From assembly GCA_018228685.1 (NCBI GenBank), contig CP073691.1, forward strand, positions 682,001 through 746,000: a stretch of 64,000 nt of DNA, given 5' to 3'. Shown piece after piece: positions 34,517-44,000 of the stretch (position 1 is its first letter; the number at the start of each line of letters is the position of its first letter). The position numbers and the translations under genes were made by a program. Origin of the DNA: Clostridiaceae bacterium Marseille-Q4149 (GTDB taxonomy: Bacteria; Bacillota; Clostridia; Oscillospirales; Oscillospiraceae). Under the pieces are notes generated by a model. That model was not told the DNA's origin and made no database searches. It worked only from the letters and a program-made list of their open reading frames with translations.

Positions 34517-34600
34517 AGGAAATAAGGGCGCACTTATACACCCTTGCGGGCGTGTGCGCTCTGCCGAGGGCTTATCTCCGCACAGGGAGATTTCCCCGCG
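34517..34600. other. Candidate MobQ-type origin of transfer
   Basis: Read on the minus strand, 34537-34523 is ATAAGTGCGCCCTTA, matching the nic-region consensus of MobQ/RSF1010-like and pIP501/pSK41-like origins (TAAGTGCGCCCT). Next to it are an inverted repeat GCGCAC/GTGCGC with inner ACACCC/GGGCGTGT (34529-34559) and a second hairpin ATCTCC/GGAGAT (about 34573-34590). It is positioned after a DUF3847 gene as in mobilisable elements, but without a relaxase in the window. Confidence 0.6.
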
Positions 34601-34671
34601 CTCCGATATGGCGGCTTTGCCGCAACAAGGGGCTGCACCCCTTGCGCCGCTTTGCGGCTATCTCTGCACAC

Positions 34672-35040
34672 CTACAAAAACAGTACACCCGCCGTTGGCG
34701 TCTGTACCATTTTTGTGGGTTTTATTATCCTATCCGGGAGGTGATACCCATAGCCATTTACCATTGCCTCAAAGAGCTCTGTAAGAAACACTTTGCTATC
34801 AACTTCATCCACCAGCAGCATTTCTTTCGCTCCCTCATACGGGAGCTCACAGATTGCCGCAGGCATAAGTTCCAGAGCGGATCTTGTTTTCTTTACAAGC
34901 AGTCGATCATCATAGATTCCACCGACGATTTTACCTCGGTAATAGAGGATAAATTCTCCCATCATAGGACGGTAAGAAATATCGTCCAGATTGGATAGCT
35001 GTTCCAGAATGAAATGAAGATACTCTTTACCGGATGCCAT
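34672..35040 (-). CDS. TfoX N-terminal-domain protein with altered C-terminus
   Basis: The first 90 or so of its 122 residues match TfoX-N/Sxy-like proteins (KEYLHFILEQLSNLDDISYR, MMGEFILYYRGKIVGG, LPYEGAKEMLLVDEV). The last 25 residues (NGYGYHLPDRIIKPTKMVQT and onward) run into the oriT-proximal sequence and do not look like the family's basic tail. The coding end therefore probably crosses a recombination junction near 34.72-34.75 kb. Function may be kept; its role in the cell is unknown. Confidence 0.6.
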   Translation of the reverse strand: MASGKEYLHFILEQLSNLDDISYRPMMGEFILYYRGKIVGGIYDDRLLVKKTRSALELMPAAICELPYEGAKEMLLVDEVDSKVFLTELFEAMVNGYGYHLPDRIIKPTKMVQTPTAGVLFL

Positions 35041-35053
35041 TTTTTCCTCCTGT

Positions 35054-35680
35054 TCAGAACAGTTGCCCCGTCAGCTTCCGCTTTTCCTTCTTCGGAAAAG
35101 TCGCTTCAAATCGTTCAAAGCCCTCCGGGTCTTTCTCACAGACAAAATATCCCACTGGGTCTTTGTAGGTGCCGGAGATACCGTCCAAAAAACCGGGCGT
35201 CAGCTCCTTGATGAGAAAATAATCCGCTTCAGGGTCGTCGGCATAGCGGATACCCTTTATTTTGGCAGGCACAAAGCCGGACTTGCCGTAAAAGTCAATA
35301 TTGCCGGTGATGGCAAGTGCTCCTGCACCCATTTCCTTGGCTTTTTCCATGGAATAGTCCAGCAGCTTCTTTCCGTAGCCCTGCCGCTTGTATGCGGGCG
35401 CAATGCCGATGGGGCCGAAGGTCATGATCGGCACCTTTCTTCCGTCATCGCAGTCGATTTCCGACCACACATAGATGACCTGCCCGATCAGCTCACCGTC
35501 CAGCTCCATGACGAAGTCCAGCTCCGGCACAAATGCCGGGTCATCCCGATAGCAGTGCAGCACATAGTACTCCATGCAGCCGGGGCGGTAGACATTCCAA
35601 AAGGCCTCGCGGGTCAGGTTTTCAACATTGCGATAGTCATCTTTGGTTTCCAAACGAATGGTGATCTTCTTTTCTGACAT
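35054..35680 (-). CDS. GNAT-family N-acetyltransferase
   Basis: The 208-residue protein has the acetyl-CoA-binding GNAT motif in GIAPAYKRQGYGKKLLDYSM and the preceding beta strands (PIMTFGPIG). It ends with GYFVCEKDPEGFERF, typical of clostridial GNATs annotated as YhbS-like. The substrate cannot be told. It lies in a minus-strand run with tfoX-like, clpP and DUF998 genes. Confidence 0.82.
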   Translation of the reverse strand: MSEKKITIRLETKDDYRNVENLTREAFWNVYRPGCMEYYVLHCYRDDPAFVPELDFVMELDGELIGQVIYVWSEIDCDDGRKVPIMTFGPIGIAPAYKRQGYGKKLLDYSMEKAKEMGAGALAITGNIDFYGKSGFVPAKIKGIRYADDPEADYFLIKELTPGFLDGISGTYKDPVGYFVCEKDPEGFERFEATFPKKEKRKLTGQLF

Positions 35681-35691
35681 GGCGTTTCTCC

Positions 35692-36282
35692 TTATCTCTT
35701 GTCAATAATTTTGTCGATCAGCCCGTAAGCAAGGGCTTCCTGCGCCGACATGTAGTTGTCGCGCTCCGTATCGGCGGCAACCTGTGCAAAGGTTTTTCCC
35801 GTATTCTCGGAAAGAATGCGGGTCAGCCGCTGTTTGGTTTTCTGCATTTGTTCGGTCACGATCTGAATATCCGTGACCGGGCCGTGTACGCCGTTCCCAG
35901 CGATCAGCGGCTGGTGGATCATGTTTTCCGCATTCGGCAGTGCGATCCGCTTGCCCTTTGCGCCGCCTGCTAACAGGAAAGCGCCGAAGCTCGCGGCCAG
36001 ACCGATGCAGATGGTGGACACGTCGCACTTGAGATACTGCATGGTGTCGTAAATCGCAAACCCGGCCGTGACCGAGCCTCCGGGGCTGTTGATGTAGAAC
36101 TGAATATCCTTGTCTGGGTCTTGTGCTTCCAGAAACAGCATCTGCTCGACGATGGAACTGGCGGATGCGTCCGTTACTTCCTCACCGAGAAAAACAATTC
36201 GGTCGGAGAGGAGCCGGGAAAAAATGTCGTAGCTACGTTCGCCGCGACTGGTTTGTTCGATCACATAGGGAATGATGCTCAT
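35692..36282 (-). CDS. clpP: ATP-dependent Clp protease proteolytic subunit (accessory ClpP)
   Basis: The 196-residue protein keeps the catalytic triad S98 ([11 protein letters not shown]), H123 (MIHQP) and D171 (DTERDNYMS). AASFGA replaces the usual AASMGA, and the coding GC is lower than in the chromosome, so this is a horizontally acquired second-type ClpP. The RBS AAGGAG overlaps the stop of the upstream DUF998 gene. No Clp ATPase is nearby; it may pair with a host ClpX or ClpC. Confidence 0.88.
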   Translation of the reverse strand: MSIIPYVIEQTSRGERSYDIFSRLLSDRIVFLGEEVTDASASSIVEQMLFLEAQDPDKDIQFYINSPGGSVTAGFAIYDTMQYLKCDVSTICIGLAASFGAFLLAGGAKGKRIALPNAENMIHQPLIAGNGVHGPVTDIQIVTEQMQKTKQRLTRILSENTGKTFAQVAADTERDNYMSAQEALAYGLIDKIIDKR

Positions 36283-36288
36283 ATATGT

Positions 36289-36924
36289 TTACTCCTTGAT
36301 TTCTTTTGGTTTCATACAAAACAGGTGAATGCCAAGCGCCGCATTGAAGCCTGTTGCAGCAAACACGCTGAAACGCTCGACCACGCCGAAATACTCGGCA
36401 GGGACGATTTTCATACCCATTGCGCCCACAAGCATCATGGCCAATGCGACAGCGGCGCAGACACCATAAGAACGACAGTTTTTGCTCTTGGCTCCTGCGA
36501 CGATGATCATGGTCAGTGATACGATGGACAGCAGCACCACCAAAGCGGTTGTGACCATGTGCATCACATCCTGAAAGGCCCCGGCATAGCCGCTGCTACT
36601 GAGCGGGAACATCCGATACCCGACCGCCGAGATCCACTCCATGATGGCGAACAGATAAATGCCCGAACGGAGCAGCTTGGTTTTCTGTCCTTGGATGCCG
36701 ATACAGACGACGGTCGCGCAAACGACCTCGCACGCATTGTAAAGGGCGCTCAGCTGATTCCAGAGTGCCAGCGATGGCGCATTGGCGGCACTCAGGTCGC
36801 TGACAGCCTGTGCCATCCAGTTATAGCCGGGATAGGTCAGCGGCGCAAACACGACCGCCGCCGTGTACGAAAGAAAGCTGACAACGCCCAGCAGCCCTAA
36901 TTTTTGAGTCAAAGATCGCTTCAT
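36289..36924 (-). CDS. DUF998 membrane protein
   Basis: The 211-residue protein has six hydrophobic helices and the DUF998 pattern (YPGYNWMAQAVSDLSAANAP, then YRMFPLSSSGYAGAFQDVMH). The function is unknown. ATG 36924 is preferred because GGGAG precedes it; an upstream ATG at 36969 lacks an RBS. It is coupled to the downstream clpP. Confidence 0.72.
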   Translation of the reverse strand: MKRSLTQKLGLLGVVSFLSYTAAVVFAPLTYPGYNWMAQAVSDLSAANAPSLALWNQLSALYNACEVVCATVVCIGIQGQKTKLLRSGIYLFAIMEWISAVGYRMFPLSSSGYAGAFQDVMHMVTTALVVLLSIVSLTMIIVAGAKSKNCRSYGVCAAVALAMMLVGAMGMKIVPAEYFGVVERFSVFAATGFNAALGIHLFCMKPKEIKE

Positions 36925-36944
36925 TTTATCGCTCCCTGTGCTTA

Positions 36945-37178
36945 TCAAGTTTGGCTTTCCCAAAAGCACCGATAGGGCTGAAAGCCTGCTGCCGCATAGA
37001 ATTTCTGCGCCGACTCATTGAATGTCCAGACATCCAGTGTCACCTGATCAAAATCTCGATGTTTTGCTTGCGCTTTGCAAATGTCAGCAAAAGGATTGAA
37101 TCGACACGGTGAGATGTGCCGCATGGGCAGCGCAAAGATCACAAGCCCGATCCACGAAAAGGATACCTTCAGATTCAT
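36945..37178 (-). pseudogene. Chimeric fragment: membrane-protein start fused to a GNAT C-terminus
   Basis: The ATG overlaps the tetR stop (ATGA), so it is read as the next gene after tetR. The first 20 residues (NLKVSFSWIGLVIFALPM) look like the start of a membrane protein. The last 40 (DQVTLDVWTFNESAQKFYAA, then GFQPYRCFWE) are the C-terminal end of a GNAT acetyltransferase. The acetyl-CoA loop is missing. A deletion appears to have joined two genes. Confidence 0.5.
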
Positions 37179-37780
37179 AAAGCAACACCGGCTTTCACAG
37201 CAAATTCAGGCAGCTTTGCGGGCTTTCCATAAATGGCAATCAGTGCGCGGAACTCCCGGCGGAACGCCTCACGCAGCTCTGCCTCCGTCAGGTGCAGGTG
37301 ATCCGTATTGGCGAGGATTGCCAGTCCGTAGGTAAAGTAGATCATATCCTGATGAAAGCGGCGGGCCGTATCCTCCGCATATCCAAATTCATCGACGATC
37401 ACGCCGATGACCTCCTGCATCAGAACATCGCTTTGATATGCCCCTGGCTGTTCGCCCTCCAGATAGAGCCAGCGGAACAGCTGCTTTTCCTCGGCAGCGA
37501 ATTTAACGAAGCCCATGCCGTAGCTGCTGTAGCGGCTGTCGTTTCCCTCGTGGGCGCGCAGAGAATCCCGCACGCGCTGTGTGTGCAGTTCGATCGCACG
37601 CTGCGTCAGCGCGGCCTTCAGTTCGTCCATGTTCTTGAATGAAAAGTAGATCGGCTGCGTGGAGCAGCCCAGTTTTTTGGCGACGCTGCGGGCATTGATG
37701 GCGGAAAAGCCATCGTCACGCAATACCTCCACCGCAGCGTCGATGATCTGTTCCTTTGAAACTTTTCTGACTGCCGGCAT
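37175..37780 (-). CDS. TetR-family transcriptional regulator
   Basis: The 201-residue protein has the N-terminal TetR HTH (VSKEQIIDAAVEVLRDDG, then VAKKLGCSTQPIYFSFKNMD) and a helical ligand domain with a TetR_C_33-like WLYLEGE region. The start at 37780 follows AAGGA. A perfect 40-bp palindrome 15 nt upstream covers the -10 region of its own promoter, so it is almost surely autoregulated. The target gene that once followed it seems to have been cut down to the chimeric fragment. Confidence 0.85.
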   Translation of the reverse strand: MPAVRKVSKEQIIDAAVEVLRDDGFSAINARSVAKKLGCSTQPIYFSFKNMDELKAALTQRAIELHTQRVRDSLRAHEGNDSRYSSYGMGFVKFAAEEKQLFRWLYLEGEQPGAYQSDVLMQEVIGVIVDEFGYAEDTARRFHQDMIYFTYGLAILANTDHLHLTEAELREAFRREFRALIAIYGKPAKLPEFAVKAGVAL

Positions 37781-37794
37781 AAGCACCATCCTTG

Positions 37795-37834
37795 TATAAT
37801 AACACTGCGTTATATATAACGCAGTGTTATTATA
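37795..37834. promoter_or_regulatory. Perfect 40-bp palindromic TetR operator
   Basis: Each 20-bp half reads TATAATAACACTGCGTTATA outward to centre, and the right half is its exact reverse complement. The site spans the -10 box of the tetR promoter. ATAACACTGCGTTAT/ATAACGCAGTGTTAT halves resemble TetR-type operators. Confidence 0.8.
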
Positions 37835-37857
37835 TCTTGTGGGACGTGATTTGTCAA
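37829..37857 (-). promoter_or_regulatory. Consensus promoter of tetR
   Basis: On the minus strand TTGACA (37857-37852), a 17-nt spacer and TATAAT (37834-37829) form a perfect sigma-A promoter. Its -10 element lies inside the palindromic operator. Confidence 0.85.
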
Positions 37858-37915
37858 GCGGCATGTTATTCTCCTGTTTCAATGGAGAAAACCCGGAAGT
37901 TCCACCCGGCATAGC

Positions 37916-37944
37916 TTGACACCGCCGCGGTAAAGTGCTATAAT
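37916..37944 (+). promoter_or_regulatory. Consensus promoter of the subtilase gene
   Basis: A perfect TTGACA (37916-37921), a 17-nt spacer and a perfect TATAAT (37939-37944) lie 89 nt upstream of the subtilase start. It is about 80 bp from the TetR operator. Confidence 0.85.
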
Positions 37945-38033
37945 AACGACAGTCATCCCATGACCATAGAACATTCATTGTCCTATAAAGAATGCAGAAC
38001 ATGGGAGTTCAACACAAGGGAGGAATGTATAAC

Positions 38034-41000
38034 ATGAAACGAGTGATCGCACTGCTGCTGACGCTGGTCATGCTGCTGGGCCTGGTGCCCACGGCTCTGG
38101 CCGCCGAAGCCGCCGCCCCCGACGGGACCGTGGTGAAGGCGGAGGAGGTCAGCGGCACCCCCCGGCTGGACGCCATGGCGGAGAACGACTCTGCGGCGGA
38201 AACCACCCAGCCCACCGGGCATCAGCCCGATGATATGGTGACCATCCTCGTGGAGCTGGAGCGCGCTCCCGTGCTGGAGGGCTTTGCCGCGAAGAAAACG
38301 GCTTCCACCAGCTCTGCCGGTGCGGAGATCGCCGCCTATCTTGCCGGCGGCCGCGCGGAGAAACAGGATGCCGCCATTCGCCGGGATCAGAAAAAGGTCT
38401 TTGCCGAGATCCAGGCGGCCCAGCCCGCCGCTCTCCAGGCGGAGGGCACCTCCACTGCCGGCGCCCCTGAGCTGATGGAGCAGTGGACGGTGCTCTTTAA
38501 CGGCATGGCCGTCCGCGCCCCCTATGGCATGCTGGATACCATCCGCAGTCTGAAGGGCGTGAAGTCCGCCCATGTGCAGCATGTTTACAGTCAGCCCGCC
38601 TCTCCGGCCACCAATGCCGGTGTGGCAGGCTACAGCTATGACATGGTCCACCTGCAGGAGGTCTGGAACAAGGGCTACACCGGCAAGGGAATGCTGGTGG
38701 CCGTGGTGGATTCCGGCCTGGACATGGAGTATTCCAGCTGGTGGAGCGATGAGGAGGGCGCCAACGTCACCGGTCTGCGCCGGGTCCACGAGGCCTTCCG
38801 GGACGACTCCTTCTACTCCCAGCTCAGCAACAGCGACCTGCGCTATACCAAGGAGTCCCTGCTGGCCTTCCTGAACGGCCGCCAGCTCAATGCCAATAGG
38901 CTGAGCCCCGCCTCCAACGAGGCCATGTACAAGACCCGCAAGGTCCCCTTCGCCTTTGACTACGCCGGAGACGCCGACCCCTATACCGGCGAGATCATCA
39001 GCGGCGACGTCAACGTCCGCAACAGCGGCAGCAACCACGGCACCCACGTCTCCGGCACCGTGGCGGGCTTTGTCCAGAGCCAGGAGGGCGAGGTCCTCTT
39101 TTCCGGCGTAGCCCCCGATGCCCAGCTGATGATGATGAAGGTCTTTGCCGACGGCGGCAACTCCGGCGCCACGGAAAGCGCCATTCTCAACGCCCTGGAG
39201 GACGCCATGACCCTGGGCGCCGACGCCGTGAACCTGTCTCTGGGCTCCGACAACGGCTTTGCCTATGACGACACCGCCATCCACGGCGTTTATGCCCGGC
39301 TGGAGCAGGCCGGCGTCATCCTGATGACCGCCGCCGGCAACAGCGAAAACTCCCCCGCCCAGGGCAATGAGCGGGGCGGCCTGAACCTGGCGGAGGACCC
39401 GGATATCTCCATGATGTCCTCTCCCGCCGTCTACCCCTCCAACCTGGCGGTGGCCTCCATCAACAGCACCATCAACATGCAGAGTGTGCTGAGCTGGACC
39501 GACGCCCAGGGCCAGAGCCATACCGTGCCCTTCTCCGACCCCAACGAAGTGGCCATGAAGGGGAAGTTCCCCGAGAGCCAGAGCTTCGTTGTGTATGACG
39601 CGGGCTACGGCACCTACATGGACTACTACAACGCCGGATTCAGCAACGGCTACAACGGCGGCAAGACGGGTATTGCCCTGGTCAAGCGCGGCAGCGCAGA
39701 CGGCAGCACCCTCTCCTTCGCCGACAAGATCAACAATGCCAGCAGCTTCTCCGGCACCAACTACATGGGCGAGAGCTACGGCGTGCTGGCTGTGCTGGTT
39801 TATGACAGCGACCCCGCCGCCACCACGCTTATCAACATGAACACGGACAACACCTCGCTGACCTCCGCCTTTATTTCCGGCGTGGACGGCGCGGCCATGA
39901 TCGATGCGCTGAACGCCGGGCAGGAGGTCCGCATCACCGTTCACCAGCAGGACCAGCTGTCCGACTGGGAGGAGGGCGGCCAGATGTCCTCCTTCACCTC
40001 CTGGGGCAGCGGCTCCGGACTGGAGCTGAAGCCCGAGATCACCGCCCCCGGCGGCAACATCTGGTCCACCGTGATGGACAGCAGCTATGTGGAGGGCGCC
40101 GGGAAGTACGATGACTATACCGGGTCCTACAGTCTGATGAGCGGCACCTCCATGGCGACGCCCCATATGGCGGGCCTGGCCGCGCTGGTGGAGCAGTATG
40201 TCAAGTCCCGGCATCCCCAGCAGGACGCCGCCGCCAGCGCCGACCTGACCAACCATCTGCTGGTGAGCACCGCCGTGCCCCAGCAGGAGAACGGCGTATA
40301 CGTCTCTCCCCGCCGCCAGGGCGCCGGCCTTGTGAACGCAGCCGCGGCCATTTCCACCCCTGCCTACATCGATGTGGACGGCAAGCTGGTGGGCAAGCTG
40401 GAGCTGGGCGACGATCCCGGCTGGAGCGGCAGCTATGATCTGGACTTCCGGGTGGAGAACCTGGGCAGCGACACCCTGAGCTACAGCATGAAGGCCGTGC
40501 TTCTGCGGCCGGATACCGCAGAGCAGGACGGCAAGACCATGGTCCTTGCCAGCGATGTGCTGATCCGTGAGGTGGATCTGGGCAGCGTCAGCGTGCCCGC
40601 CGGCGGCACACAGGTCAGCCGGACCGTTTCCCTCACCGCTTCCGACATCGCCGCCATCCGCGACCTGTTCCCCAACGGCAGCTATGTGGAGGGCTTTGTG
40701 ATCCTCACCGCCGCCGACGGCTCCGCGCCTCAGATCGGCATGCCCCTGCTGGCCTTCCTGGGCGACTGGACCTCTGCCCCCATCCTGGACCGCGCCAACT
40801 GGTTCGACGAGCCCCAGGACGGCGAAAACGTGATGAACAACGACTGTACCCTGGGCGTCAACGTGGTGGGCAGTACCATCCGCAGCGCCGGGGAAGTGGT
40901 GAACTTCCTGAACCTGGGCCAGAACATCTTTGATACCGACATTGCCGCCGAGAGCAAGCAGACAGTTTTCCACCAGGAGAACTTTGCCATCTCCCCGGAC

Positions 41001-44000
41001 GGCAGCGGCTATTTCGACGCCATTGACGACCTTGAGCTCTATCAGCTGCGGGATGCCAAGCTCTTTGTCACCGAGGTCCGGAACAAGAACACCAACGAGC
41101 TCTATTTCCGCACCTTCAACACCTATGTGCCCCGCAGCGTCTATCAGGCCGGCTACGGCGTGGTCCTGCCCATGTCCCTTTACTACTTCACGGATGCCTG
41201 GGACGGAACGGACCTGAACGGCGACGTCCTGCCCAACGGCACCCAGTGCGTTTACACCATTACCGCCTATGGCGAGGGTGACTACGGCGACACCGTGGAC
41301 AATGAGGAGCTGGGCCGCCCGGTGACGGACTTCGAGTCCTTCGTGGACGGCAAGGAGCCCACCTTCAACGGCCACAAAATGGACAAGACCGGCGACGTGC
41401 TCTCCTTCGACGTGCTGGTGGACACCCAGGCCCCCAAGCTGGAGAACAACGCCGTGACCTTCTATCAGAAGGATGGCCGCACCTACATGCAGGGCACCGT
41501 CTATGACGAGGACGGCTCCCTGGCCTCCGTGGCGGTCCACGCCCAGGTGAGCCGGACCTATACCGACTCCACCGGCCGGGAAATCACCGAGTACAACATC
41601 GATCTGCTGAATCCCCTGTATTCCCAGAGCATTTATGACGCCGATACCCACACCTTCACCTTCACCGCAGATGTGACGGAGTATCGCGGCAGCTACAACT
41701 GGACCGGCAACGTGTATCTCTCCTGCGGCGACTATGCGGCCAATGACCGCACCTATGCCATCAAGGTGGACGCCTCCCAGGGCCTGACCCTGTCCCAGAC
41801 CTCCGCCCGCCTGCACCCTGGCCAGAGCTTTGACCTCAGCGTGAACAACAACACCGGCTCCACGGCGCCCATCACCCGCACCTCCAGCAACCCCGAGGTG
41901 GCCACGGTGGATGAGTTCGGTCATGTGGTGGCTGTGGCTCCCGGCCAGGCCATCATCACCGTGTCCAACGGCACCTACTCCGCCCTGTGCGTCATAGCGG
42001 TGGAGGCATCCTCCACGGAGGTGAAGGACTTCAAGCTGTCCATGGACCACTTCTCCGGCCTGAAGCCCAACGGCGCCATCACCGTCCGGGTGGTGGACCT
42101 GCAGCCCGCCGATGTGGAGATCTATCAGAATCAGTGGCTGGTATATGAGGACGACGAGGACTGGGCGGGCCTGGTCAGCGTCTCCCAGAACAGCAGCGAC
42201 GCGCTGGAGGGCCTTATCGACCTGAACTATCAGGCCTCCGCGGACAAGATCCCCTCCGGAACCGGCCATCTGGACGTCACCATCAACGGTGTTACCCGGA
42301 CCATGACCTTTGACTGGGAGGACGTCTATCAGACCTCCGACCAGGAGGACCTGCAGTCCGACGCCTACTACAACGAGCAGACCTATTACGTCACCGCCGG
42401 TGAGACCGCCAGCCTCATCGCCCGGTACCGCCAGACCCACTCCTTCTCCGATGTGAAGCTGTACACGGCCCAGGGGTATGTTTCCGGCGGCAGCGACAAT
42501 CCCACCACCGCCGCCACCGGCCTGGTGCTGGACGGCCCGGACTTTGTCCTCTCCGGCAGCGAGCCCTGGCGCGGCAGACTGGTGAACACCGAGGGCTATG
42601 CCCTGCCGGAGTCCATCCATGTGGTTTACCGCTATGATTACGGCTATGAGTATGAGCTGACGGAAAACGCCATGTACAATGGCTATACCTATGACCGTAC
42701 CACCGGCGATATCGTCGTGTCCGCCCCCTACGGCTCCTCCACCACGGTGGTGATCCGGGCAGACGGCACGGAGAAGGCCGGTAATCCGGCGGGTGCCCTC
42801 TCCGGCGTCCCCTATGACCGTCCCGACAGCACCTACGGTCCCTTCAACTGGACGGTGACAGAGGGCGGCGGCAAGCTGGAGACCGCCGAGGACGTCAACG
42901 TTAACGGCACCCGCAAGAACGTTGCCTATTACACCCCCTCGGAGCCCGGCGTCAGCTATCTGACTGCCACCACCAAGGACGGGCAGTATCATGTGAACTT
43001 CGCCGTGGTCTGCCTGCCGGTGCAGGCCAATACCCTGCGCCTGGATGATACCCGGGCCACCCTGCATCCCCTGGAGACTCTGGCGCTGAACGCGACGCTG
43101 ACTCCTACCCCCACCCGGGCGGAGGACGCCGCGCTGACCTGGACCTCCTTCAACCCCGAGGTAGCCACCGTGGATGAAAACGGCGTTGTCACCGCCCACA
43201 AGCCCGGCTACGCTTACATCAAGGTGTCCACCGATATCAACACCAGCGTCACCGCCTACTGCGTGGTGGAGGTATTGCCTGGTCAGGGCTATACCGTGAC
43301 TCTGGACGCCAACGGCGGCATGGTGAAGCCCGACTCCGTCAGCGTCCAGTACGGCATAGCTGTGGGCCAGCTGCCTGTGCCCGTCCGTGAGGGCTATACC
43401 TTCGACGGCTGGTATGACGAAAACGGTGCGCAGTACACCGAGGACACCATATATGCCATCGCCGGAGACGCCACCCTCACTGCCCGCTGGACCGCCAATA
43501 TCTACGAGATCACCCTGGACGCCAACGGCGGCGTCACCGACGTGGCCCTGGTCCAGGTGACCTTCGGCCAGGCCGTGGGCGCCCTGCCCACACCTACCCG
43601 GGAGGGCTATGTGTTCCTGGGCTGGTTCGACGAGGTGGGCAGCCGCTATGATGCTTCCACCGTCTACAGCACAGCCGATGGTGTGACCCTCACCGCCCGC
43701 TGGGGTCAGGAGGACAGCACCTTCACCATTACCCTGAACGCCAATGGCGGCAAGGTGGAGCCCTCTGCTCTGGCGGTGGTATACGGTCAGGCTGTGGGCA
43801 CCCTGCCCGTACCCACCCGGGAGGGCTATACCTTCGGCGGCTGGTACGACAAGGACGGCAACCGCTACGACGCCTCCAGCGTGTACAGCGTCAAGGGTGA
43901 CACGACCCTGACGGCCCGCTGGATCGAAAACAGTGTCCAGACCGGCGACGGGTTCCCCATCTTCCTGCTGAGCGGCGCGATGATGGCGGCTGCCGCAGGC

